Assembly (NCBI GenBank): GCA_023253575.1
Contig: JALRGB010000343.1
Span: 1-5,181 of the forward strand
DNA from: Verrucomicrobiales bacterium
Lineage (GTDB): Bacteria > Verrucomicrobiota > Verrucomicrobiia > Verrucomicrobiales > V1-33
DNA length: 5,181 bases
Direction of reading: 5' to 3'
Shown here: one piece after another, positions 1-5,102 of the stretch
Numbering within the stretch: the first letter of the stretch is position 1
How the letters are laid out: every line of letters starts with the position of its first letter
Made by a program: the position numbers and the translations under genes
The notes under the pieces: generated by a model
Database searches by the model: none
Seen by the model: the letters and a program-made list of their open reading frames with translations, nothing else
Told to the model about the DNA's origin: nothing

Positions 1-45
1 GGACATTCGCCGCTTCGGCACAATAAAGTTTCACGTTGTATACTC

Positions 46-94
46 TGGTGGTCCCGGCAGGAATCGAACCTGCATCCCCGGCTTCGGAGACCGC
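46..94 (-). other. 3' half of tRNA-Arg(CCG), probable integration att site
   Basis: Read on the minus strand this is the 3' part of a tRNA gene. The anticodon arm is GCGGT-CTCCGAA-GCCGG (U33, anticodon CCG at 85-87, A37), followed by a four-base variable region. The T arm is GCAGG-TTCGATT-CCTGC, a perfect five-pair stem with a seven-base loop. Then come the acceptor strand CGGGACC, discriminator A, and encoded CCA at 46-48. A matching 5' acceptor strand (GGTCCCG) and a D arm are absent where they should lie, around 95-120, so the gene is not whole. One anticodon-stem pair (27:43) is G-G. A tRNA 3' end beside a tyrosine integrase gene is the classic product of integration at a tRNA gene; the intact tRNA would lie at the far end of the element. 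Bases 1-45 would then be host flank, and I see nothing codable in them. The isoacceptor call rests on loop geometry and is less certain than the tRNA call. Confidence 0.8.
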
Positions 95-130
95 GGAGAA
101 TGCTTTAAAATCGGGCTTTTCCGCGATGCA

Positions 131-152
131 TGTGCTGTTCCTGTGCTGTTTT
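131..152 (+). repeat. Tandem 11-bp repeat, possible integrase arm-binding sites
   Basis: TGTGCTGTT occurs twice, at 131-139 and 142-150, with an 11-base period, close to one helical turn. The pair lies between the tRNA fragment and the integrase gene. It is bracketed by an inverted pair, GATGCA at 125-130 and TGCATC at 161-166. Repeats in this position are often arm-type sites for the N-terminal domain of a tyrosine integrase, or operator sites controlling int. That role is inferred from position and spacing only. Confidence 0.4.
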
Positions 153-189
153 AGCTTGATTGCATCTTCTTGCACGCATATTCCGCGAC

Positions 190-1485
190 ATGCACTCGAC
201 TCAACCACCACCCGCCAAGAAAGCAGCGAAGAAGAAGCGCGCCCGGCTGAAGCTAGGATCAACCACCATTGTCATCCAACGCCTCAAGGGCGGGCGGACC
301 GCGCTGGTCACCTATTCCCCCGGAGACAAACCCAACACCCGGCGGCGAGAGAAAGTGGAATACGAGACCCTGGCCGCAGCGCAGACAGCTTTTGAGATGA
401 AGGAGCGCGAGCTTGAGAAAGTCGGAGCCCAGGCCGCCGGACGGATGGAGGATGCCGATCGGATTGCAGTATCGGATTTCAAAGCCGCCACTGGAAACTG
501 GACTCCCGCGCCCACCATCGCCGAAGCCCTGGCATTCTACCTTGACCACAAGCGCGCCCTCTCCTCCTCCGGCACTGTGGCCGATGCCATTGACCGCCGC
601 AACACGGATGCCCTCCGCCGCGGCCTGAGTGCCCGCCACCGCGAGGACCTCGACTTGCGCCTAGCTAAGCTCAAGACTGCCATGGGGGAGCGTCCGCTGG
701 CGAGCGTCACTTCCGAGTGTCTGCGCCAGTGGCTGGCCGGCCTCGGGGTGTCGACCGCCACCCAGCGCAACTACCTCAAGATTGCAGGAAGTGTTTTCGC
801 CCTGGCGGTCGACGAGGGGCGGATTGTCACGAATCCCGCAGCTAAGGTGAAACTGGCCAAGGTGGTCGGGGATGAGCCTGGCACGCTGCCGGCGGAGAAC
901 CTTGGCATTTTCCTGACCGCACTGGATCCGCGCTCCCTCGCGACATTCGCCATTCAGGCATTGGCTGGTGTCCGCCGTGCCGAGGCCGCCCGCCTCAAGT
1001 GGGACGAGGTGAAACTCGACCAAGGCGTCATCGTCATCGGAGCCCAGGCAGCAAAAACCGCAAGCAGGCGCCTCATCCCAATATCCCCTGCCCTGGCCGC
1101 GTGGCTGGCCTTGTGCCCAGACAAGAAAGGCAAGGTGGCGCCCCCGGTCGGAACACTGCGCTTTGACCTCGACAACGCCCGCAAGGCCGCCGGCATCGAA
1201 TCATGGCCGCAGAACTGCCTGCGCCATTCCTGCATCAGCGGATGGGCCGCGACCGAAAGCGACTTGGCCAAGGTGGCGGGGTGGGCAGGCCATGCTGTGC
1301 AAGTACTGCATCAGCACTACCGCGCATTGTGGACGGCTCAGCAGGGGCAGGTGTGGCACTTAACTATGCCACCGACCGCAAAGGTCGCACCCAAGCGGGG
1401 GCTGAAGGGCGAGCCAGCACAAGAAGGAGGGAAAGAGCAGGCTGCGCCGCTGGCTGATGTTATAGTGTTCAGAAAATCAGTATAA
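190..1485 (+). CDS. int: Tyrosine-type recombinase/integrase
   Basis: A site-specific recombinase that would cut and join DNA at the tRNA att site to insert the element and, with an accessory factor, excise it. In the 431-residue protein from ATG 190, a Lys/Arg-rich tail (about 8-21) precedes a small beta-rich and then helical N-terminal region (25-80). The core-binding SAM-like domain follows (about 108-215) and then the catalytic domain (about 228-400). Visible catalytic residues are R262 (GVRRAE), K289, R345 (in NCLRHS), H368 (AGH) and nucleophile Y377 (HQHYRAL), with the normal nine-residue H-Y spacing. The box II His preceding the second Arg is Asn (N342). A Gly/Lys-rich tail follows the tyrosine. 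An in-frame TTG at 160 would add ten residues (MHLLARIFRD); I prefer the ATG, though neither has a Shine-Dalgarno. Family is near certain; target site is inferred from the adjacent tRNA fragment. Confidence 0.94.
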   Translation: MHSTQPPPAKKAAKKKRARLKLGSTTIVIQRLKGGRTALVTYSPGDKPNTRRREKVEYETLAAAQTAFEMKERELEKVGAQAAGRMEDADRIAVSDFKAATGNWTPAPTIAEALAFYLDHKRALSSSGTVADAIDRRNTDALRRGLSARHREDLDLRLAKLKTAMGERPLASVTSECLRQWLAGLGVSTATQRNYLKIAGSVFALAVDEGRIVTNPAAKVKLAKVVGDEPGTLPAENLGIFLTALDPRSLATFAIQALAGVRRAEAARLKWDEVKLDQGVIVIGAQAAKTASRRLIPISPALAAWLALCPDKKGKVAPPVGTLRFDLDNARKAAGIESWPQNCLRHSCISGWAATESDLAKVAGWAGHAVQVLHQHYRALWTAQQGQVWHLTMPPTAKVAPKRGLKGEPAQEGGKEQAAPLADVIVFRKSV

Positions 1486-1566
1486 GGAAGGGGTTCCTCA
1501 GTTGATGGGGATACTTCGAAGATTCGGGATGCCGGTCCAGTTTTTTTTGCATTGGGAAAGCAGGAT

Positions 1567-1595
1567 TTGGAACGTGATGAAATATTGTGTATATT
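1567..1595 (+). promoter_or_regulatory. Candidate sigma70 promoter for the small HTH gene
   Basis: TTGGAA at 1567-1572 (4 of 6 to TTGACA) and TATATT at 1590-1595 (5 of 6 to TATAAT) are separated by exactly 17 bases. They sit in an AT-richer gap of 220 bases in an otherwise GC-rich window. Transcription would begin near 1602 and leave a leader of about 100 bases before the ATG at 1706. The rest of the gap holds a short hairpin right at the integrase stop (AGGAA-GGGG-TTCCT, 1485-1498) and an eight-T run at 1541-1548. The run has no convincing stem before it, so I do not call a terminator for int. Promoter consensus in Verrucomicrobiota is less well established than in E. coli. Confidence 0.4.
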
Positions 1596-1649
1596 GTTGG
1601 TTCTTAGATGTATGACTGCGAATTTGAGTATCGTGGAGTCAACTGGTGT

Positions 1650-1681
1650 GGAATTCAACTGAAATAATTCCTTGCTTTTTT
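1650..1681 (+). promoter_or_regulatory. Inverted repeat with T-tract in the leader, possible attenuator or operator
   Basis: GGAATT at 1650-1655 and AATTCC at 1666-1671 form a perfect six-base inverted repeat with a ten-base loop; TTGC and a run of six T (1676-1681) follow. One TCAACTGA copy starts on the last stem base and fills much of the loop. The stem is AT-rich and weak as RNA, so a protein-binding palindrome is as likely as a terminator or attenuator. It lies between the candidate promoter and the ATG of the HTH gene, which fits a regulatory role. Confidence 0.35.
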
Positions 1682-1705
1682 CTCCTCTGGACCCCCTAAA
1701 GTAGA

Positions 1706-1915
1706 ATGCAAAATCAGCATACAAAACTTGGGTCAACTGACGCACTCATTGACATCGAAGAAGCGGCAAAACTGGCAAAAGTCTGCACGCGAACAATCAG
1801 GAATTGGCAGGCGAGTCGTGCCATTTCCGTGATCAAGCTGGGGCGTGTCATCCGTCTGGACCGCGACCAATTCCTTGCGGAGCTCCGCCGGTTCAGTAGC
1901 ACCCCTGTCGCCTAA
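1706..1915 (+). CDS. Small helix-turn-helix protein, excisionase/AlpA-like (HTH_17 type)
   Basis: A 69-residue DNA-binding protein. Residues 14-35 (LIDIEEAAKLAKVCTRTIRNW) are the typical opening helix and helix-turn-helix of the MerR-like excisionase family. 'Ax(L)xVxxRTIxNW' is the recognition pattern, and IKLGRVIRLDRDQFLAEL (43-60) makes the wing and closing helix. Proteins of this kind act as recombination directionality factors for tyrosine integrases or as AlpA-like activators; sequence alone does not separate the two. It lies between the integrase and the replication genes, the usual place in integrative elements and phage satellites. The first codons are AT-rich and carry a TCAACTGA copy, so the protein might bind its own gene. 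There is no Shine-Dalgarno before the ATG. About 115 bases separate it from the next gene. Confidence 0.87.
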   Translation: MQNQHTKLGSTDALIDIEEAAKLAKVCTRTIRNWQASRAISVIKLGRVIRLDRDQFLAELRRFSSTPVA

Positions 1916-1921
1916 ACGAAA

Positions 1922-1951
1922 CTGCCGCCTCACCTTGCGGCAAGACGGCAG
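1922..1951 (+). promoter_or_regulatory. Two overlapping alternative hairpins after the HTH gene
   Basis: TGCCGC at 1923-1928 can pair with GCGGCA at 1937-1942 (six pairs, eight-base loop). The overlapping CTGCCG at 1922-1927 can instead pair with CGGCAG at 1946-1951. The two pairings exclude each other. The element starts seven bases after the HTH stop codon. There is no T-run, so it is not a standard intrinsic terminator; it could limit read-through into, or stabilise, the downstream message. Confidence 0.35.
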
Positions 1952-2014
1952 CTCGAAGTTCTATCTACAACCAATAGATTGTACTACGGGCAGGCTAAGA
2001 CGCAAGTGAAATGC

Positions 2015-2030
2015 GGCACCACACGGTGCC
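2015..2030 (+). promoter_or_regulatory. Hairpin abutting the primase start codon
   Basis: GGCACC-ACAC-GGTGCC is a perfect six-pair, GC-rich hairpin with a four-base loop, and its last base is directly followed by the ATG of the primase-like gene. It covers the place where a ribosome-binding site would be. This suggests translational control, for instance melting by a translating ribosome, by a protein, or coupling to transcription from the HTH gene. Structure is read directly; the regulatory role is inferred. Confidence 0.45.
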
Positions 2031-3002
2031 ATGACCACCCTCGAACGAGCCCGCCGATACCTTGGCTCTTTGCCTCGGGCCATCGCCGGATCAGGCGGCC
2101 ACGATGCCACCTTCGCCGCCGCCCTCGCGCTGGTGAAGGGGTTCGGACTGCCCGAGCGCATCGCCCTAGAGGAGTTGTGCGCTTGGAACACCACCCACTG
2201 TGACCCGCCGTGGAGCGTCGCCGAGTTGCGCCACAAGATCCGCAGCGCTGCCCAATCGGACAAGCCCGCCGGCTACCTGCTCGCTTACGGCGATGGTGCC
2301 GCCCCACGCTCAACCTGTCTATCGGACGAGCAGATCACAAAGAAAGCCGAGCAGCGCAAATCCTGGCCCTCCTTCCACCCGCTCTCTGACACAACGCTCG
2401 CTGAGATCGCCAAGCTGAGGCACCTGTCGGTGGAGGCGGTCGCCATCGCCAACTCTGCCGGCCTGCTCGCAGGTGCGGTCATTGACGGGCACAAGTGTTT
2501 CGTGATCCGCGAAAGCGACTTCGCCCAGGCGCGGCGGCTCGACGGCGGCAGCCTCAGAGTGGCCGACGACGAGGCAAAGACCAAAACGCTATGGGGTAGC
2601 GCCGGCCACTTCATCGGCAGGTCACTACTGGGTGGCCAAGGGCAAACTGGACCCGCCGGCCCGATCCTGTTGGTGGAAGGGTGTATCGGTCTGCTCGAAG
2701 GCATTGCCGCCGCCCTAACCGTTGATGCTGACGCCGCAGGCTGGACGGTCCTCGCCGCCGTCGGAGCGTCATCGCGCTTCGATGCCGGGTGGCTTGACCG
2801 ATTCCGCGGCCGGCGTGTGCGCATCCTGACTGACCCCGACCCGGCTGGGCTGAAAGCGTGCGCCCAGTGGACCGCCTCACTGCGCGGTGCCGGGTGCACC
2901 GTGGACGCCTTCAAACTCCCGCCCCCCCACCACGACCTCGGCGACCTGCTGCGCGACGTGGCTGCGCATCGCGTCATCATCACAGACCTGTTCACTCTCT
3001 AG
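2031..3002 (+). CDS. TOPRIM-domain primase-like replication protein
   Basis: A 323-residue protein of the kind encoded beside RepA-like helicases in phages, satellites and plasmids; likely to prime or assist replication of the element. Residues 5-72 (RARRYL, GGHDATF, WSVAELRHKI) are a helical module like the C-terminal region of phage/plasmid primases. Residues 112-196 resemble the segment before TOPRIM in such proteins (SWPSFHPL, QARRLDGG, AKTKTLWGS). A TOPRIM fold covers about 209-310. Its Glu motif is LLVEG (E216), its DxD motif is LTDPDPAG (D268, D270), and DLGDLL ends it. No CHC2 zinc finger and no helicase domain are present; the helicase is the next gene. It may therefore be only the TOPRIM half of a primase, or need a partner for synthesis. 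The start fits the family's usual N-terminus although a hairpin abuts it. Catalytic primase activity is not proven by sequence. Confidence 0.9.
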   Translation: MTTLERARRYLGSLPRAIAGSGGHDATFAAALALVKGFGLPERIALEELCAWNTTHCDPPWSVAELRHKIRSAAQSDKPAGYLLAYGDGAAPRSTCLSDEQITKKAEQRKSWPSFHPLSDTTLAEIAKLRHLSVEAVAIANSAGLLAGAVIDGHKCFVIRESDFAQARRLDGGSLRVADDEAKTKTLWGSAGHFIGRSLLGGQGQTGPAGPILLVEGCIGLLEGIAAALTVDADAAGWTVLAAVGASSRFDAGWLDRFRGRRVRILTDPDPAGLKACAQWTASLRGAGCTVDAFKLPPPHHDLGDLLRDVAAHRVIITDLFTL

Positions 3003-3023
3003 TTCTTATCCAAACGACCTTTT

Positions 3024-4271
3024 ATGATATCAGGCACCTTTGATCCGGCTACCGACCCAGCAACGCGTGAAATGTATGCACGCGCCGTGGCCACCACTTC
3101 ACCACCAGCCGACCCGGGGCCGAGCGTAGGTACGGGGAGCAGTGGCGAGGGAGACCCTAATCAGGTCTTCACCATCGACGACCTGTTAGAGACTCCGCCC
3201 GATCCGACGCAAACACTGCTGGGCAACCGGTTTCTTTGTCGGGGCGGTGGCATGTTGTTCGTGGGGTCGTCCGGTGTCGGCAAGTCCTCCGCATCCATGC
3301 TCATGGACATTTCGTGGGCGTGTGGGCGAGCTGCCTTTGGAATCGTGCCGCCAAGGGCGCTGAAGATTCTCTGCGTCCAGGCCGAAAACGACGCCGGTGA
3401 CCTCCACGAAATGGCGTGGGGTGCCATCGAGTCCCTCCACCTTTCCGACGATGAAATGGGTCTGGTGCGGCATAACTTCAGGATCGTGCGCCACCAGACA
3501 AGCGTCGGAGAGCTGTTCTTGGGGTGGCTAGACACCCAGATCGCGACACACCAGCCCGACTTGGTGCGCCTCGACCCTCTGCTCGCCTATCTAGGCGGTG
3601 ACGACAAGGATGCTAAGACTGTCACAAGGTTTTGCCGTGAAGGGATCAACCCCCTGATCGAAAAGCACAACTGCGGAGCGATCCTCAACCACCACACGCC
3701 AAAGACCAACCACCGTGACACCTCGGAATGGAAGCCCAGCGACTGGATGTATGCCGGCGGGGGGGTAGCGGACCTGACCAACTGGGCACGCGCCGTGGTG
3801 GTGGTGGACGCGACGCAGAATCCTCGCGTCTTCCGCTTCATCGCAGCCAAACGCGGGCGGCGCCTCGGGTGGACCGACGACGACGGTTCGAGCCTCTCCG
3901 TTCGTTTCTTCAGTCATTCGTCGAATAACGGCAAGATTGAGTGGATCGACACGCCGGCAGACGTGGCTGATGCGCTGGCGCCAAAGAAGAGCGGATCCAA
4001 AGTACCGAACGCCGAGCAGTTTATTCAGCTTCTGCCACCTCCTGATGATATTACTGACCCTGAAAGGTGTCTAATCACCATGGCAACGCTTGAGGTTCGG
4101 GCCAAGGAAGGGGGCTTCAGCAAAAACGGACTCGCCGGCATTCGAGACGAACTTGAACGAAACGGAAAAATATATGTTCATAAATGCATAAGTAGAAATC
4201 ATGCCAAACTAGTCGGGAGAATGGAAATCAAACACCTGATTGACCTTAAAAACCAGAAATCGCGCCCATGA
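3024..4271 (+). CDS. repA: RepA-like hexameric replicative helicase (AAA_25/RecA fold)
   Basis: A 415-residue ATPase expected to unwind DNA for replication of the element, as RSF1010 RepA does. Residues 1-48 are a low-complexity Pro/Gly/Ser region. The RecA-like core follows: Walker A GSSGVGKSS (81-89, K87), the catalytic Glu in CVQAEN (E121), Walker B LVRLDPL (D184), and the HHTPK sensor motif (223-227). Then come the NWARAV (R256) and AAKRGRRLGW segments usual in this family. Residues from about 328 to the end look like a small winged-helix-type tail (TLEVRAKEGGFSKNGLAGIR). The gene starts 21 bases after the primase-like gene, so they are one operon. No Shine-Dalgarno precedes the ATG. The final 80 or so codons use many AT-ending codons (ATA, AGA, AAA), unlike the core. 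Direct repeats that may form an origin begin within ten bases of its stop. Confidence 0.93.
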   Translation: MISGTFDPATDPATREMYARAVATTSPPADPGPSVGTGSSGEGDPNQVFTIDDLLETPPDPTQTLLGNRFLCRGGGMLFVGSSGVGKSSASMLMDISWACGRAAFGIVPPRALKILCVQAENDAGDLHEMAWGAIESLHLSDDEMGLVRHNFRIVRHQTSVGELFLGWLDTQIATHQPDLVRLDPLLAYLGGDDKDAKTVTRFCREGINPLIEKHNCGAILNHHTPKTNHRDTSEWKPSDWMYAGGGVADLTNWARAVVVVDATQNPRVFRFIAAKRGRRLGWTDDDGSSLSVRFFSHSSNNGKIEWIDTPADVADALAPKKSGSKVPNAEQFIQLLPPPDDITDPERCLITMATLEVRAKEGGFSKNGLAGIRDELERNGKIYVHKCISRNHAKLVGRMEIKHLIDLKNQKSRP

Positions 4272-4337
4272 CTAGTTCGCTCCCCACACTCCCCACGGTC
4301 CCCATCGCTCCCCACGGGGACTACCGTATTCGCTCCC

Positions 4338-4369
4338 CGCTCCCCACCACCCTATAGGGGTGGGGAGCG
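4338..4369. repeat. Eleven-pair GC-rich hairpin within the repeat array
   Basis: CGCTCCCCACC at 4338-4348 pairs perfectly with GGTGGGGAGCG at 4359-4369 around a ten-base loop. The loop contains most of the palindrome CCTATAGG (4351-4358), which can pair on its own. The hairpin is made from one forward and one inverted copy of the TCGCTCCCCA element. There is no T-run on either strand, so a simple intrinsic terminator is unlikely, although it could slow transcription leaving the repA operon. A cruciform in an origin, or a primase recognition structure as in single-strand initiation sites, would also fit. Confidence 0.55.
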
Positions 4370-4384
4370 AGCGAACGAACGAAT
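4365..4384 (+). repeat. Tetranucleotide tandem repeat (GAGC x2, GAAC x2, GAAT)
   Basis: Five four-base units, GAGC-GAGC-GAAC-GAAC-GAAT, directly follow the right arm of the origin hairpin and overlap its end. They may be part of the candidate origin or a slippage product. Nothing more can be read from them. Confidence 0.4.
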
Positions 4385-4449
4385 GGAGACCGAGATTCTC
4401 AAAGGTGCTCTGGGGAGCGAAAACAGCACCGAGAACAACCTGACTCACT

Positions 4450-4668
4450 ATGAAAACAACCCACATCCTCAAGACCAGCGTCGAAATCATCTGCGAGATG
4501 ACCTTCGACGAATCAAACGGCTCCTTCATCTGCGAGTGGTCCCCGCCACCGCCGTTCTCCCCGGCCGACCGCGACCAGGTCATCGCCGAGTACCTACCTT
4601 GGCGAAACGCCATCTTCTCAGAGTGGAGTCAGTGCACGGGAAAGCGGGTGAAGCTTCTCACCATTTGA
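4450..4668 (+). CDS. Small uncharacterised protein (72 aa)
   Basis: I do not recognise a named family. The protein is soluble-looking, with no signal peptide or membrane segment. A beta-type N-terminal half (VEIICEMTFDESNGSFICEW, 11-30) is followed by the proline stretch SPPPPFSP (31-38) and then a helical half with conserved-looking aromatic residues (YLPWRNAIFSEWSQCTGKRV, 48-67). Codons almost all end in G or C, as in the core replication genes, which supports real coding. A longer frame from 4383 overlaps it but loses this pattern. It lies after the candidate origin, in the zone where such elements keep small accessory or regulatory proteins. There is no Shine-Dalgarno. The 134 bases that follow hold no gene; I see only a weak five-pair hairpin (GAGCC/GGCTC, 4702-4718). 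Confidence 0.65.
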   Translation: MKTTHILKTSVEIICEMTFDESNGSFICEWSPPPPFSPADRDQVIAEYLPWRNAIFSEWSQCTGKRVKLLTI

Positions 4669-4802
4669 ACCCCCGACCACAATACTCCCCCCTCACCGCC
4701 AGAGCCCGCTCACGGCTCGCACCCTTCTCCCATACACCCAAAACCTGAAACGCGCTCCAGAGCCAAGCCTGAGGCAAAACAAGCACCATCCATACATAGA
4801 CC

Positions 4803-5102
4803 ATGATTGAATTCCTACTCAACGATGACCATTCCACCGGCATGGTCGCCCGCTGTGAAGTTTGCGGCGAGACCGTCACAGGCTCGCATGCCAACCTCCT
4901 CTACCCTCGGGTCAAGACCCCCGGCCCGCTGCCGTACCGGATCGCGTGTAAATCATTCTGCACCCGGGTTGTCGATCAGAAGTACGGCCGGCAATGGTGG
5001 GTGTGTCTGGACGCCGCGATTGCCACCTTAGTGGCTGCCGCCGGCGTGGACTTGGATCAGGCCCACTACAAAATGGGCCTCCTGGCGCGCTTGTCCTTGT
5101 GA
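4803..5102 (+). CDS. Small protein with paired cysteines, probably zinc-binding (99 aa)
   Basis: Function unknown. Visible features are a CxxC pair (C18, C21 in RCEVCGETV) and a second Cys pair (C49, C53 in ACKSFC). These would make a four-Cys zinc site; C68 in WWVCLD is a further cysteine. The layout resembles small bacterial proteins with CxxC, then a 'K..C' segment, then a W..L...L....G helix (here 65-82); that link is by eye and unproven. There is no signal peptide or membrane span. GC-ending codons dominate, so coding is likely. The stop codon overlaps the ATG of the next gene by one base (TGATG form), implying translational coupling. A role in DNA or RNA binding or in protein contact is possible, but nothing in the sequence picks one. 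Confidence 0.75.
   Translation: MIEFLLNDDHSTGMVARCEVCGETVTGSHANLLYPRVKTPGPLPYRIACKSFCTRVVDQKYGRQWWVCLDAAIATLVAAAGVDLDQAHYKMGLLARLSL

Larger units (their letters stand above)
1498..1740. repeat. Four dispersed copies of TCAACTGA, candidate operator or Xis sites
   Basis: The 8-mer TCAACTGA is present at 1655-1662 and 1733-1740 on the plus strand and at 1498-1505 on the minus strand (reads TCAGTTGA). A seven-of-eight match (TCAACTGG) lies at 1639-1646. By eye I find no other copy in the window. The cluster covers the gap between the integrase and the small HTH gene and runs into the first codons of the latter. Such clustering around a small MerR-like DNA-binding gene suggests autoregulatory operators or excisionase-binding sites. 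The copies are seen directly; the function is inference. Confidence 0.5.
4276..4420. repeat. TCGCTCCCCA repeat array, candidate iteron origin
   Basis: Plus-strand copies or near-copies are TTCGCTCCCCA at 4276-4286, ATCGCTCCCCA at 4304-4314, TTCGCTCCCC at 4329-4338 and GCTCCCCA at 4339-4346. Shortened forms CTCCCCA (4289-4295) and GTCCCCA (4298-4304) lie between. Inverted copies TGGGGAGCGA lie at 4361-4370 and 4411-4420, the latter with further A residues that match the T-rich lead of the plus copies. The array fills the non-coding stretch after the helicase gene. Clustered direct and inverted repeats next to a replication helicase gene resemble a plasmid or satellite origin. A regulatory array for the downstream genes, or a packaging or recombination site, are alternatives. 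Confidence 0.6.

Noticed and set aside
36..395. Plus-strand frame reading through the tRNA fragment (119 residues)
   Set aside because: Its start is the reverse complement of a tRNA, a common source of false 'PAGIEPA' proteins, and the rest lies in the wrong frame over the integrase gene.
1514..1548. Intrinsic terminator of int at the eight-T run
   Set aside because: Only very short stems (CTTCGAAG palindrome, a three-pair GGA/TCC) precede the T-run; no convincing hairpin.
3006..3014. TTATCCAAA, 8 of 9 to a DnaA box, in the primase-repA gap
   Set aside because: A single near-match is expected by chance, and no second box lies nearby; not enough to call an origin element.
4276..4420. CRISPR array
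   Set aside because: Repeats are about 10 bases, irregularly spaced and in both orientations, without uniform spacers.
4272..4613. Minus-strand frame of 113 residues over the repeat array
   Set aside because: It translates the CTCCCCA repeats into Gly/Trp-rich low complexity and runs antisense to the better-supported 72-residue gene.
4702..4718. Hairpin GAGCC/GGCTC between the two small genes
   Set aside because: Five pairs, no T-run and no conserved position; could be chance in GC-rich DNA.
4383..4748. Plus-strand frame of 121 residues beginning in the repeat array
   Set aside because: Most of it is an Arg/Pro/His-rich out-of-frame reading of the 72-residue gene; codon ending bias favours the 4450 frame.
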